Below are positions 1 to 9,664 of a stretch of 64,000 bases of DNA, in pieces. How positions within the stretch are numbered: position 1 is the stretch's first letter; each line of letters begins with the position of its first letter. Source of the stretch: Patescibacteria group bacterium (GTDB lineage: Bacteria > Patescibacteriota > Microgenomatia > UBA1406 > GWC2-37-13); contig BPJD01000003.1 of the NCBI GenBank assembly GCA_026004435.1, forward strand, positions 62,001-126,000, read 5' to 3'. The position numbers and the translations under genes are program-made. The notes below the pieces were generated by a model that saw only the letters and a program-made list of their open reading frames with translations, had not been told where the DNA came from and searched no databases.

Positions 1-263
1 TGGCCCTTAACTTTTCTGTATCTAACCTTTGCCTTAAATCTTCTAATTCTTATTTTATCAGCTTTTAACTGATCAATAATCTCAGCTCTTACTTTAGTTT
101 TTAACACAGGAGATCCAATCTCAGATTTTTTTTCATCAAAAACAGCTAATGTTTCCAGTTCAATCTGATTATTATCTGACTGAATTTTTTCAACATTAAT
201 TATATCTCCTTCTTTTACTAAATACTGTTTACCTCCTGTTTTTACAACAGCTAATTTACTCAT
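1..263 (-). CDS. rplU: 50S ribosomal protein L21 (3' end cut by window edge)
   Basis: The first 87 codons of a ribosomal protein whose C-terminus lies beyond base 1. The protein starts MSKLAVVKTGGKQYLVKEGD, the L21 signature (a VxKTGGKQYxVxxGD pattern), followed by a basic stretch (KIRIRRFKAKVRYRK) that matches the rRNA-binding part of L21. L21 binds 23S rRNA in the large subunit. The ATG at 263 lies 15 nt past the rodA stop, so it is the last visible gene of the long division/cell-wall run. In most bacteria rpmA (L27) follows rplU; here that position is outside the window. Confidence 0.93.
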   Translation of the reverse strand, partial: MSKLAVVKTGGKQYLVKEGDIINVEKIQSDNNQIELETLAVFDEKKSEIGSPVLKTKVRAEIIDQLKADKIRIRRFKAKVRYRKVKG

Positions 264-278
264 AATTGCAGTTAAAAC

Positions 279-1325
279 TTACTCCTTTAATTCTAACAAA
301 CCAAATGATAAAAGTAAAGCAATAAAAGCAGACCCGCCGTAAGAAAACAATGGGAGTGGAATTCCTGCTATTGGGAATAGATTAAGATTCATAGCAATAT
401 TTATCACTACTCTGTAACTAAGGTAAATTGCAAGGCTTAGGTGAGTTAATCCAATATACTCTGATAATAGTCTTAAGTTTCTGGTTTTAAATATGCTGTA
501 GATTAAATTAAAAATAAGCAGTAAATAAAGAATAATCACCAACAACCCGCCGGCTAAACCTGTTTGTTCTACAAAACTGGCAAAAGCAAAATCTGTATGA
601 GCCTCAGGCAAAAAAAAAAGTTTTGACTGAGTAGACCTGCCTATGCCCTTGCCTAAAAACCTACCTGAACCTAAGGCAATCTCAGCCTGAGTTGAGTTAT
701 AAGACGTTGCAGAGTTGTTTTCTTCAGTTTCTGTAAATGATGTAATAAAGTGCAAAACTCTGTTTTTTTGATAATCTTTTAAGGAACTCCAAAGTACAGG
801 TAAAGCAATTGCCGCAAGTATAAACATTCCTGCAATTATTTTTTTAGGAATATTACTAAAGAATAAAACTGCTATAAATATTGGAATAAGATTTGTGGCT
901 GTTGTAAAATCTGGCTGTAAAAATATAACAACAAAAGAAATAACAGTTAAGCCTAAGCCTTTTATAAAATAAACAATAGGTTTTAACTCAAGATCCTCTT
1001 TACTAAATAGCAAAGACAGATAAAACATATAAATAATAATTAAAAACTCAGATGGCTGTAAATTGAAAAAACCAAGCGTGATCCACCGTTTGGCGCCCTT
1101 AATCTCCTCACCGAAGAAAAGCAAAAACATATTTAAAAAAAAAGCCAGCCAGAATAATACAGGAAGTAGCTGCCTGATAAGCAAGTTGAATCTTTTAGCT
1201 GTAAAGTAAACTATAATACCCAACAATAAAAAAAAAGCCTGCCTGTAACCATAATACGGCTGTATGCCAAGCAGATTTATTATGCCAAGTATGCTTATAA
1301 ATAATGCAAGAATTATACTAGTCAT
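279..1325 (-). CDS. rodA: SEDS-family peptidoglycan polymerase, RodA type
   Basis: A 348-residue multi-spanning membrane protein of the RodA/FtsW/SpoVE (SEDS) family, the glycosyltransferases that polymerise lipid II. Family signatures are visible: GAKRW at about 77-81, QPSEF at 90-94, and the LPEAHTDF loop at about 238 that is typical of SEDS proteins. This is one of two SEDS proteins in the window; the other (8557-9651) sits between murD and murG as FtsW normally does, so this one is assigned to RodA and elongation. That assignment rests on position. Its ATG overlaps the ileS stop by one base (TAATG), implying coupled translation. A dedicated PBP2 partner is not next to it. Confidence 0.88.
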   Translation of the reverse strand: MTSIILALFISILGIINLLGIQPYYGYRQAFFLLLGIIVYFTAKRFNLLIRQLLPVLFWLAFFLNMFLLFFGEEIKGAKRWITLGFFNLQPSEFLIIIYMFYLSLLFSKEDLELKPIVYFIKGLGLTVISFVVIFLQPDFTTATNLIPIFIAVLFFSNIPKKIIAGMFILAAIALPVLWSSLKDYQKNRVLHFITSFTETEENNSATSYNSTQAEIALGSGRFLGKGIGRSTQSKLFFLPEAHTDFAFASFVEQTGLAGGLLVIILYLLLIFNLIYSIFKTRNLRLLSEYIGLTHLSLAIYLSYRVVINIAMNLNLFPIAGIPLPLFSYGGSAFIALLLSFGLLELKE

Positions 1326-4273
1326 TAGTTAATTATAGTAAAAGACTCTCCTATTGTTATGCTTTCTGCATTAAGTTTTTGCTTGATATCTTTTTGGAAT
1401 TTTTCATACTCTTTTGGTATCTGAACCTTAATTTTATCTTCCGGAGATAATCCAAGTTTTTTTCGTTCAAGCTGCAGTTTTCTAATATCCTGCCTTAACC
1501 TGCCTTCTAGTTTTAACTCTTCTGTAAGATTAAAGTCATAGTTAATAGCTGTCTCTTTTGCATCTGTTAAGTTTAACTGTTTGAAGTTAAGCTCTGATTG
1601 AATAACTGAGGCAAAAGATTTAATTAAACTGTGATACTGTTTAGGAGCCAAAATTTCAGCTGAAGCTAATGGTTGTCTGATATTTAACCTGTGTTCTTTT
1701 CTAATTCGTCTGCCTGCTTCTATTATCTGTTTAATAAGCTCAAACTCAGATAGTATTTTTTCATCTTGTCCATACTCAGTAAATTCTGGCCAAAACTCAA
1801 GATGAACTGATTCATTGCCTGTTAAGGTTGTGTAGATCTCTTCTGTTATAAAGGGCAGAAATGGCGAAAGTATTATAGACAGCTTAATTAAAAGATAGTA
1901 AAAAGTTTGGTAAAAATAATCTTTATCAGCTGTATCAGTACTATTAGTCCAAACCCTGTCTCTGGAAAGTCTTATATACCAATTTGAGATATCATCCACT
2001 AGAGACTCTATAGCTTCTGCTGCTTTATTGGGAGCATAGTTTTTAAGATGAAGCTTAATCTGGTCTGCTGTTTGTCTCAGCCTCTGTAGAATCCATTTAT
2101 CAAGACTTGTTAGTTTATTGTACTCTAAGTTGTCAAAGATCTGCTGATCAGGATTGTCAAGATTGACATAAGTTAAAAAGAATTGGTAAATATTCCACAG
2201 TTTTAAGTAAAATGTTTTTCTAACCTCATCTGCTTTTTTGTAGCCAAAAAGCAAATTCTCATAAGGATTGTTTTTTAAGTACATCCAGCGAATTACATCA
2301 ACTCCCATCTTGCTAGCTCCTTCATTAAACTCTATTGAGTTGCCCCAGCTCTTATGCATAGGCCTGCCATCCTCTGCAAGCAGAGTACCAAACCCTAACA
2401 CAGTTTTGTATGGATTAGTATCTTCCAAAACTGTTGACATTGCTATTAAGGCATAAAACCAGTTCTTAAACTGACCGGGAAATGATTCTGTAATAAAATC
2501 TGCAGGAAACCATTTTTGCCACTCTTCCCTATTAGTTATATACAACGGCTCACCTTGGTTATTATGTTTAATTGTAGAAAAAGGTACAATTCCTGCATCC
2601 AACCAAGGATTGCCCACATCAGAAATTCTATTGACTAACGCTCCGCAATTAGGGCAGTTAATCTTAACCTTATCAATCTGAGGTTTATGAGGAGATTTAT
2701 TCTCTAGATGCTCAAACCCGACAACAGCTTTTTCTTTTAACTCCTCTTTGCTTCCTATAACCTCAAAATGGCTACAGTTGCTACACTCCCAGATCGGCAA
2801 AGACAGACCCCAGTATCTGTTTTTCTTGCTAATTAACCAATCATGCATTTTTTCAAGCCAGTCCAACTCTCTTTGCAAACCAAACTCAGGCAGCCACTTA
2901 ATTTTCTTGGCGGTATTTATCATTCTTTGCCTTAAGGTTCTGCCGTCTTTTCCTGGCTTATCCATTGATATATACCACTCTTCTGCGATTTTCCAAACCA
3001 ACTCTGTTTTGCATCTCCAGCAAACAGGGTATCTGTGTCTGATTTTTTGAATCTTTAATAAATACTTAAGGTTAGATTCAAACCTTGATAAAATTATTTT
3101 CGGATCATTTTTAGCGTTTAATCCAGACAGATCATCTAAGTCATTAAGGTAGTTTGCCTCTTCATCAATAATCTCTATAACAGGCAGGTTGTGTTTTTTG
3201 GCAATGGCAAAATCTTCCTCACCTGCGGCAGGAGCTAAATGCAGGATTCCTGTTCCCTTATCTGCTGTAACATAATCATTCTCTGCAATGATTGTATGCA
3301 AATTTTCATACTTTTCGGCTGTTTGTTTAATCTTAGATAAGTAATCAAACAAGGATTTATATTTAAGTCCAACAAGCTGATCTCCACTTAAGGTTTCAAG
3401 TTTTTCCCATGAGTTGCCTAAGGCTCTTTCCAAGAACTTTTTAACCTCAGGATCAGTTATCTCATCAGGATCAATACAGACAATTTTTTCTCCTGTTTGA
3501 TTATGCCTAAACAAACAGTATTTCAATTGAGTATTAACAGCTAAAGCTGTGTTGCCCGGTATTGTCCAAGGAGTAGTTGTCCAGACAACTACTGAAAAAT
3601 CTTTTCCCTCAATAGGCAGTTTGAAAAATATAGTCTGATGAACAATCTCCTGATAATCCTCTGTCAAAATCTCATGCTGTGAAATTGCTGTCTGACATCT
3701 TGGGCACCAAGGAACCACATCTCTTCCTTTATAGATCCAACCATTAAGATGACAGGTTTTAAGAAAATGCCAGATCATATAGTTGTTCTCATCACTCATT
3801 GTATAATAAGAATTGTCCCAGTCCATAAAGTAGCCTAATCTTTTTGACTGTTCAGTCTGAACCTTAGCATACTTAATCACTCTTTCTTTGCAGAGATTAA
3901 CAAACTTTTCTATTGATTTTTCTTTATCTGAATCAACTAAATTTTCAATTTCTCGTTTATTGGTAATACCCAAATCCTTTTCTACTCCAACCTCAACCCA
4001 AAGGCCTTGACAATCAAACCCATTATGGAACCGCTGCTTATAGCCTAAAAGATTATAAAACTTTTGCCAAAGATCCTTATAGGTTCTTCCCCAGGCATGG
4101 TGAACTCCCATTGGGTTATTTGCTGTTATGGGACCATCTAAAAAAGAAAAGTATTTGTCTGAGTTGTTGTTTTTATTTATGTATTTTTTAACTATACCAT
4201 TGCTATACCACTTCTTAAGCCAAGACTCCTCCATCTGAATAAAGTTTTTTTTGTTTTCTGGTTTTTTGAACAT
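1325..4273 (-). CDS. ileS: Isoleucyl-tRNA synthetase (variant class I synthetase)
   Basis: A 982-residue class Ia aminoacyl-tRNA synthetase that charges tRNA-Ile. The HIGH-like motif is VHHAWG at about 57-62 and the KMSKS-like loop is MHKSWGN at about 640, both off consensus but of a kind seen in a branch of IleRS-like class I ligases. The CP1 editing domain carries WTTTPWTIPGNTALA. There are several CxxC pairs (WCPRC, CWRCK, CSNC, CPNCG), suggesting zinc sites. The C-terminus has the anticodon-binding domain and an IRQPL segment followed by a KLGLSPED tail. Length and domain order fit IleRS better than ValRS or LeuRS. It lies 17 nt downstream of ftsZ. Confidence 0.88.
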   Translation of the reverse strand: MFKKPENKKNFIQMEESWLKKWYSNGIVKKYINKNNNSDKYFSFLDGPITANNPMGVHHAWGRTYKDLWQKFYNLLGYKQRFHNGFDCQGLWVEVGVEKDLGITNKREIENLVDSDKEKSIEKFVNLCKERVIKYAKVQTEQSKRLGYFMDWDNSYYTMSDENNYMIWHFLKTCHLNGWIYKGRDVVPWCPRCQTAISQHEILTEDYQEIVHQTIFFKLPIEGKDFSVVVWTTTPWTIPGNTALAVNTQLKYCLFRHNQTGEKIVCIDPDEITDPEVKKFLERALGNSWEKLETLSGDQLVGLKYKSLFDYLSKIKQTAEKYENLHTIIAENDYVTADKGTGILHLAPAAGEEDFAIAKKHNLPVIEIIDEEANYLNDLDDLSGLNAKNDPKIILSRFESNLKYLLKIQKIRHRYPVCWRCKTELVWKIAEEWYISMDKPGKDGRTLRQRMINTAKKIKWLPEFGLQRELDWLEKMHDWLISKKNRYWGLSLPIWECSNCSHFEVIGSKEELKEKAVVGFEHLENKSPHKPQIDKVKINCPNCGALVNRISDVGNPWLDAGIVPFSTIKHNNQGEPLYITNREEWQKWFPADFITESFPGQFKNWFYALIAMSTVLEDTNPYKTVLGFGTLLAEDGRPMHKSWGNSIEFNEGASKMGVDVIRWMYLKNNPYENLLFGYKKADEVRKTFYLKLWNIYQFFLTYVNLDNPDQQIFDNLEYNKLTSLDKWILQRLRQTADQIKLHLKNYAPNKAAEAIESLVDDISNWYIRLSRDRVWTNSTDTADKDYFYQTFYYLLIKLSIILSPFLPFITEEIYTTLTGNESVHLEFWPEFTEYGQDEKILSEFELIKQIIEAGRRIRKEHRLNIRQPLASAEILAPKQYHSLIKSFASVIQSELNFKQLNLTDAKETAINYDFNLTEELKLEGRLRQDIRKLQLERKKLGLSPEDKIKVQIPKEYEKFQKDIKQKLNAESITIGESFTIIN

Positions 4274-4290
4274 ACTGTATATTTTACATT

Positions 4291-5460
4291 TTATTTTTTT
4301 CTACGCAAGAAGGCTGGAACATCCAACTCAGTATCAAACTGGCTGTCATCAATATTTTCATCTAAAACCTCCTCCTCATAGCTTTGCTCATCTAGTTGCT
4401 TATTGACTGCCTGAGACTGGGATATATCAGTATCATCTGCTGATCCAGACTTCTGCCCAGATCGGTTTAAGACTTGTCTGCCAGAGAAACTAAAGGTATT
4501 TAGGCGTCTTTCTGAAAAACGAGTAGCAATTATTGTAATCTTAATCTCATCAACTAAGTTTTCATCTATTACTGCTCCAAAGATGATATTGGCATTTGGG
4601 CTGACTGATTTGGTTATTAGGTTGGCTGCCTCATCGATCTCCATCATAGATATATCAGGACCTCCAACTATATTAAAGAGTACTCCTTCTGCGCCTTCTA
4701 TATGAACATCAATTAATGGCGAAGAAATTGCTTCTTTAACTGCAGTAATTGCTCTTTTGTCACCACTGCCGGTTCCTATACCCATCAAAGAGGTGCCGGC
4801 ATTTTCCATTACAGACTTAACATCTGCAAAATCAACATTAATTAACCCCGGCAAAGTTATTAGTTCAGCTATTGCCTTAACTCCTTGATAAAGTATGCTG
4901 TCAATTTTTTTAAATGCATCTAAAATTGATGTTTTTTTATCTATTATCTGCAGTACTCTTTGGTTTGGCACAATTATTAAGGTGTCAACACTTTGTTTTA
5001 GAGCCTCAATACCTTCTTCTGCCAGTTCAGATCTTTTTCTACCTTCAAAATCAAAAGGTTTTGTAACTACAGCAACTGTTAAGATGCCCAATTCCTTGGC
5101 AATTCTTGCAATTACAGGAGCTGCTCCTGTGCCAGTACCTCCACCCATACCAGCTGTTATAAACACCATATCTGAGCCTGCCAGCTCTTCTTTTATTTTT
5201 TCAATAGACTCCTCTGCGGCCTGCCTTCCTATTTCAGGATTTCCTCCAGAACCTAAGCCTCTGGTTATCTCTTCTCCAATCTGAATCTTAATATCTGCCT
5301 CATTGGCCAGCAAGGCCTGAGAGTCTGTGTTTACAGCAATAAAATTTACTCCTGTTATGCCCCCTGTTTTTATCATTGACGATATAGCATTGCCACCGCC
5401 GCCTCCAACTCCTATTACTGAAATTTTGGCCGGTTGTCCTGCGTTGGGTTTAACTAACAT
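4291..5460 (-). CDS. ftsZ: Cell division GTPase FtsZ
   Basis: The tubulin homologue that forms the Z ring. The tubulin signature GGGTGTG is at residues 106-112, the N-terminal nucleotide-binding loop GVGGGGGNA at about 17-25, and the T7 synergy loop NVDFADVK is present. After the globular core comes a disordered, Gln/Ser/Asp-rich linker (about 330-378) and the conserved C-terminal peptide [10 protein letters not shown] (380-389) that binds FtsA. Length (389) is normal. The ATG follows the ftsA stop by 3 nt, and an AAGG sequence lies about 8 nt upstream of it, a plausible ribosome-binding site. Confidence 0.98.
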   Translation of the reverse strand: MLVKPNAGQPAKISVIGVGGGGGNAISSMIKTGGITGVNFIAVNTDSQALLANEADIKIQIGEEITRGLGSGGNPEIGRQAAEESIEKIKEELAGSDMVFITAGMGGGTGTGAAPVIARIAKELGILTVAVVTKPFDFEGRKRSELAEEGIEALKQSVDTLIIVPNQRVLQIIDKKTSILDAFKKIDSILYQGVKAIAELITLPGLINVDFADVKSVMENAGTSLMGIGTGSGDKRAITAVKEAISSPLIDVHIEGAEGVLFNIVGGPDISMMEIDEAANLITKSVSPNANIIFGAVIDENLVDEIKITIIATRFSERRLNTFSFSGRQVLNRSGQKSGSADDTDISQSQAVNKQLDEQSYEEEVLDENIDDSQFDTELDVPAFLRRKK

Positions 5461-5463
5461 AGT

Positions 5464-6744
5464 TTACCTTGGTATAAATTGTTTGATTAATTCCTTAATT
5501 TTTTTAATCTGAGATAATAAAGAAAGATTCTGCAACACTCTGTCAAAATTTTTAAACTCCATAGTATCATTTATTATATTGTCTTTTATATACAAAATCA
5601 AACCAACCAAACTTGCGTACTCTGGAGATGATACTTCATCTATTAGGCCAGTAATATTTTGGGGATAACCTACTCTCATAGGCAGGCCTAGTATTTTTTT
5701 ACCGATTGTAATTAATCCGGGACTTAACGCTCCTCCTCCTGTTATAACCAAACCCGATGGAATCGCTTCTGCAAAACCGCTTTTTTCAATCTCTTCTCCT
5801 ATTAATTGAAACAGCTCTTCGTATCTTGGCAGTACAATATCATTAATAATCTCTTTAACCGAAAATTCTTCTCTGATGTCAAGCAAACCAATTTTGCTGG
5901 GATTTATTTTTTCATCTTTTTTAGATCTTGAAGCTAAAAAGTCATCAATATCAAGTTCTCTTGACAAATAAAGTTTTAATTTCTCAGCATTACCTAAAGT
6001 TGTTTTTAGACCAATGGCAAGATCATTAGTTATGTTTTTGGCTCCTAAAGGCAAAGATGAGGAGTAGGCAACTGCATTCTCAACATACATACAAAGATCT
6101 GTTTTTCCCCCTCCTATATCAACAACAACAACGCCAAGCTCTTTTTCTGTGTCAGACAAAACTGCTTCAGCAGAAGCTAAACCAGAAAACACAAACCTTT
6201 GCAGAGCAACTCCTGTATGTTGTAGCACCTTCTCAATATTTCTTAGACTCGTTGAACTGGCTGTAATAATGTGAGTCTCAACCTCAAGTCTGATGCCAGA
6301 CATTCCAATGGGATTGCTGATGCCATCCTGACCATTTACAATATACTCTCTAGGCAAAACCTCTATAAGTTCGCGATGAGAAGGCAAAGATACTGCTTCA
6401 GCAGCTTCTATAGCTCTATTTACATCTTCTTGAGTTATCTCACCCTCTGGATCAGAAACAGCAACTACTCCTTGAGAGTTTAGCGAGGAGATTGACGGAC
6501 CGCCGATGACAACATAGGCCTGATTGATTCTCTTGCCTGACATTCTTTCTGCCTTCTCAAGGCTGTCTTCTAAGACCTGAGTAACTTTATCAATATCCAC
6601 TATTAAACCTTTTTTTACACCAATTGAATTTGTTCTATTGTAGCCTATTATGCGGATATCTTTGCTTTTATCGCTACATACTGCGTTAATAACTGCAATT
6701 TTGCTACTGCCAATGTCTATTCCGCAGATTATTTGATCAGACAT
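5464..6744 (-). CDS. ftsA: Cell division protein FtsA
   Basis: An actin/Hsp70-fold ATPase of 426 residues that tethers FtsZ to the membrane. It opens with IICGIDIGSSKIAVI, the phosphate-1 motif, and later has VVVDIGGGKTDL (phosphate-2) and GLVITGGGALSPGL (adenosine motif). The last 20 residues (SQIKKIKELIKQFIPR) form a basic amphipathic helix, the membrane-targeting sequence. It lies between ftsQ and ftsZ with 3-nt gaps on both sides, the classic order. Length fits the family. Confidence 0.97.
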   Translation of the reverse strand: MSDQIICGIDIGSSKIAVINAVCSDKSKDIRIIGYNRTNSIGVKKGLIVDIDKVTQVLEDSLEKAERMSGKRINQAYVVIGGPSISSLNSQGVVAVSDPEGEITQEDVNRAIEAAEAVSLPSHRELIEVLPREYIVNGQDGISNPIGMSGIRLEVETHIITASSTSLRNIEKVLQHTGVALQRFVFSGLASAEAVLSDTEKELGVVVVDIGGGKTDLCMYVENAVAYSSSLPLGAKNITNDLAIGLKTTLGNAEKLKLYLSRELDIDDFLASRSKKDEKINPSKIGLLDIREEFSVKEIINDIVLPRYEELFQLIGEEIEKSGFAEAIPSGLVITGGGALSPGLITIGKKILGLPMRVGYPQNITGLIDEVSSPEYASLVGLILYIKDNIINDTMEFKNFDRVLQNLSLLSQIKKIKELIKQFIPR

Positions 6745-6747
6745 ATG

Positions 6748-7539
6748 TTAAAAACTTTTATAAATAACTTTATCAAATCGCAAATCAAGATACTCAAGTC
6801 TGTCTTTCTCTGTAAACCTATTCCAAAAATAGCTAAACTCATAAGCTGTTTTTCTTAGATCTTTATCGGCTGATATTAAAATATAAAAACTTTTATTACT
6901 GCTTGATTTTTTATTTATAATATTTAATCGTATCATATTACTTGATAAAATATCAATAGAATCTATCTTAATATCATTATGCAAAATTACATCTGAAAAA
7001 AGCAGGGTTGCTTCAACCTCATTGTTTTTAATTTTTTTACCTACAGGATAAGCTAAATAAGAGAAGGGCTGATAATAAGTAATCACAAAAAACTCCTTAG
7101 GATCTTGTCTTTCTTTTTTTAAGATTACTGCTGATTTATCTATTAAAAAGTAACCTACATCAGCTTTAATATAAGCAAAAGGCTCTCTAAGATTAAATTT
7201 AATTCTTAAAGCATCAGGAAACTGTTTCTCAACCTTAATATCTGACAGATTTGGATTAATGCTGGCAAGTTGTTTGGCAAAATCATCTGTGTTAAAAAAA
7301 AATATGTTTTTGTATCCTGCATTGTTAAGACCATTAACTTCAGAGCTGAAGTCAAGATAAATTTTTTTTATTGCAAAGGTCTGGTTAAAACCAAAGATAA
7401 TGAAAAAAACATAACCAGAAAACGATATTAACTTAAGAAACGGCAGACAAGTATTGATTAATCTCCTTGAGAATAATTTCTTCTGTATTCTGATTATAAA
7501 GCGAAGACAGCTTGCTAAAATTGCTTTTATAAATCTCAT
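6748..7539 (-). CDS. ftsQ: FtsQ/DivIB-like division protein
   Basis: A 263-residue bitopic membrane protein: a basic cytoplasmic tail with Arg/Lys up to about residue 26, one hydrophobic helix at about 33-53, then an extracytoplasmic part with a POTRA-like segment (AIKKIYLDF onward) and the PDALRIKFNLREPFAYI stretch typical of FtsQ/DivIB. Position between murG and ftsA supports the call. The only ATG before the membrane helix is at 7539, inside murG, giving a 107-nt out-of-frame overlap. Without it the basic tail and part of the helix would be lost. A non-ATG start nearer 7435 cannot be excluded. The sequence is divergent, as is usual for FtsQ. Confidence 0.82.
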   Translation of the reverse strand: MRFIKAILASCLRFIIRIQKKLFSRRLINTCLPFLKLISFSGYVFFIIFGFNQTFAIKKIYLDFSSEVNGLNNAGYKNIFFFNTDDFAKQLASINPNLSDIKVEKQFPDALRIKFNLREPFAYIKADVGYFLIDKSAVILKKERQDPKEFFVITYYQPFSYLAYPVGKKIKNNEVEATLLFSDVILHNDIKIDSIDILSSNMIRLNIINKKSSSNKSFYILISADKDLRKTAYEFSYFWNRFTEKDRLEYLDLRFDKVIYKSF

Positions 7540-8560
7540 AGTTGCTCGAAACTTTATTTATTAATTCTAAAAGTTTTTCAGATGATTTGTTTTGATTAAA
7601 AATCTCAGCGCAACCAGCAGACTTTAAAATCTGCGCCTGAAGCAGCTGCTCTCTGCCTGCTGACCAAAGCAGTGGCACTAAAACAGCAGGCTTTTTAAGC
7701 CTGACAATCTCAAAAAAAGTGTTGGCTCCTGATCTGCTGACTATAATATCAGAAATTGAAAACACATATCCTATTTCTTTATCTGTAAAGTGCTCTTTGA
7801 CATAATATTGATAATGTTTTTGCTGCATAACTGATTGAAACTGAAGAGCTTTTTGGTAATCATTGTACTTTTTTACACTGCCAGTCTGGTGAATAACTAT
7901 ATAACTGCGGCAAAGTTGTTCAAGCAAATTAAAGATGTGTTTGTTTAAGCTGTGAGCTCCCAAAGAACCTCCTGTTATGTAGATGACCTGTTTGTTTTTT
8001 TGAATCTCAAACGGCTTTTCAATTATGTTAAAAACAGAGTCTCTAACCGGGTTGCCTGTCACAATAATTTTCTTTCTTAAAAATTTGGGAAATTGATTAA
8101 CATTTTCTTTGAATGAAACAAAAACCTTTTTGGCAAAAAATGCAATTAAAATATTGCTTAAACCTGCTTTTCTGGTCTGTTCATGAGTAAATACAGGAAC
8201 CTGATTTACCAGCGCCATTAATGCAATTGGTAAAGCAATATAACCCCCAAAAGAGATAACAGCATCTGGTTTTTCTGTTTTAACAATTTTAAAACTCTGC
8301 CAAACTCCATTTAACACCTTTATCGTATTTTTAATCCAGTCAAAACTTAGTCTTCTTATAAACTTTCCTGTTTTTAGATCGTAGAACTTAAGACCTTTCT
8401 CCAACGCGTTTTTGTAGTCCAAAGACAGACCTTGATCTCCATCTAAATTATATTTTCTGCCTACTAAGACAACCTCTGCATCTGGTTCTTTTTTTCTAAT
8501 AAAATCAATGATTGCAAAGGCTGGAGCTGGATGTCCTCCTGTTACTAGATACTTTCTCAT
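7433..8560 (-). CDS. murG: UDP-GlcNAc--undecaprenyl-PP-MurNAc-pentapeptide GlcNAc transferase
   Basis: The GT28 enzyme that adds GlcNAc to lipid I to form lipid II on the cytoplasmic face. The N-terminal glycine loop is GGHPAPA (8-14), a variant of the usual GGTGGH loop; HEQTRKAGLSN is the acceptor-side HEQN-like motif; ITGGSLGAHSLN begins the C-terminal Rossmann domain; and SRSGANTFFEI is the UDP-GlcNAc-binding signature. Length (375) is typical. Its ATG overlaps the ftsW stop by 4 nt, and its 3' end overlaps the ftsQ start region by 107 nt. Confidence 0.95.
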   Translation of the reverse strand: MRKYLVTGGHPAPAFAIIDFIRKKEPDAEVVLVGRKYNLDGDQGLSLDYKNALEKGLKFYDLKTGKFIRRLSFDWIKNTIKVLNGVWQSFKIVKTEKPDAVISFGGYIALPIALMALVNQVPVFTHEQTRKAGLSNILIAFFAKKVFVSFKENVNQFPKFLRKKIIVTGNPVRDSVFNIIEKPFEIQKNKQVIYITGGSLGAHSLNKHIFNLLEQLCRSYIVIHQTGSVKKYNDYQKALQFQSVMQQKHYQYYVKEHFTDKEIGYVFSISDIIVSRSGANTFFEIVRLKKPAVLVPLLWSAGREQLLQAQILKSAGCAEIFNQNKSSEKLLELINKVSSNYEIYKSNFSKLSSLYNQNTEEIILKEINQYLSAVS

Positions 8561-9651
8561 ATCTGCTTGGCAATATTATAAACTATAGCCAGCAAAAAAT
8601 AACTAATGAGCAGATTCGAACCTCCATAAGATATTAAAGGTATTGGAAGCCCTGTGAAAGGAATTATGCCTGCAATACCAGAGACATTGATAACCAAATG
8701 CAAAATAAAATAAAGCATAATCGCTCCTGAAAGAATAAAACCAAACCGATCTGGCGCTGAAATAGCTGTTTTATATAAATTAAAGATTAAATAAAAATAA
8801 ATCAATAAAATGATCATTAATCCAATAAAACCCAACTCTTCACCGATTATTGGCAGAATAGCATCTGTATGAGCCTCTGGCAGAAACAGAAACTTTTTTT
8901 CAGAAAACCCAATGCCTCTGCCAAACAAACCACCACTGCTTAAGGCCTCGCGCATCTGAGTAATCTGATACCCAATACCTAAAGGATCAGACTCAGGAGC
9001 TAAAAAGGCATAAAGTCTTTGAATTCTATACGGAGCTATAGCAATACCTATTACAACCAAGACACAGGCCAAGAGAACAAGATAGATTAAATAAATATAA
9101 TTTAAACCTGCAAAGTAATAAATTGCAATAGACAGAGAAAATATCAAAACTCCTGTTCCTAAATCAGGCTGATTCATTATTAAAAACATTGTTAATCCTA
9201 AAAGGATTAAAAACGAAGCAAACTGTTTTCTTTCTTTTTTTAAAAACCATGATGACAAATACAGAATCATTGCCAATTTAGCAAACTCAGATGGCTGGAA
9301 ATTAAAAAAACCAAAGTCAATCCATCTTCTGGCTCCGCCAATTTGTTTGCCAATTCCAGGAACTAAAACAAGAATCAAAGCTGCAAAGTTGAATACAACA
9401 ATACTAAAAGCCAGATAGTACCAGCGATGGTAATCAATTTTAGAGATGAAAAAAAACAAAAACAAACCAGCCAAAAACCAAATTATCTGAAGTTTAACAT
9501 AATAAAAAGGATCCTGAAAATTAACAAATGAATTAACTGAACTAGCTTCAAAAATAAAAAATATTCCCATTAAATTAATTGCCAGTGAGGTAAATAAAAT
9601 ATTGTTAGGCAAATTAACAATAACTTTGTGCTTAATTTTTCTTTTTATCAT
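8557..9651 (-). CDS. ftsW: SEDS-family septal peptidoglycan polymerase, FtsW type
   Basis: A 364-residue polytopic membrane protein of the SEDS family with GGARRWIDFGFFNFQPSEFA, the SSGGLFGRGIG loop and LPEAHTDAILPIIGEE. It polymerises lipid II at the septum together with a class B transpeptidase. It is called FtsW rather than RodA because it lies between murD and murG, the standard FtsW position, and because a second SEDS gene (279-1325) exists in the same run. The class B PBP at 19,127-20,788 is its likely partner. Confidence 0.92.
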   Translation of the reverse strand: MIKRKIKHKVIVNLPNNILFTSLAINLMGIFFIFEASSVNSFVNFQDPFYYVKLQIIWFLAGLFLFFFISKIDYHRWYYLAFSIVVFNFAALILVLVPGIGKQIGGARRWIDFGFFNFQPSEFAKLAMILYLSSWFLKKERKQFASFLILLGLTMFLIMNQPDLGTGVLIFSLSIAIYYFAGLNYIYLIYLVLLACVLVVIGIAIAPYRIQRLYAFLAPESDPLGIGYQITQMREALSSGGLFGRGIGFSEKKFLFLPEAHTDAILPIIGEELGFIGLMIILLIYFYLIFNLYKTAISAPDRFGFILSGAIMLYFILHLVINVSGIAGIIPFTGLPIPLISYGGSNLLISYFLLAIVYNIAKQI

Positions 9652-9664
9652 ACAATACTTAATC

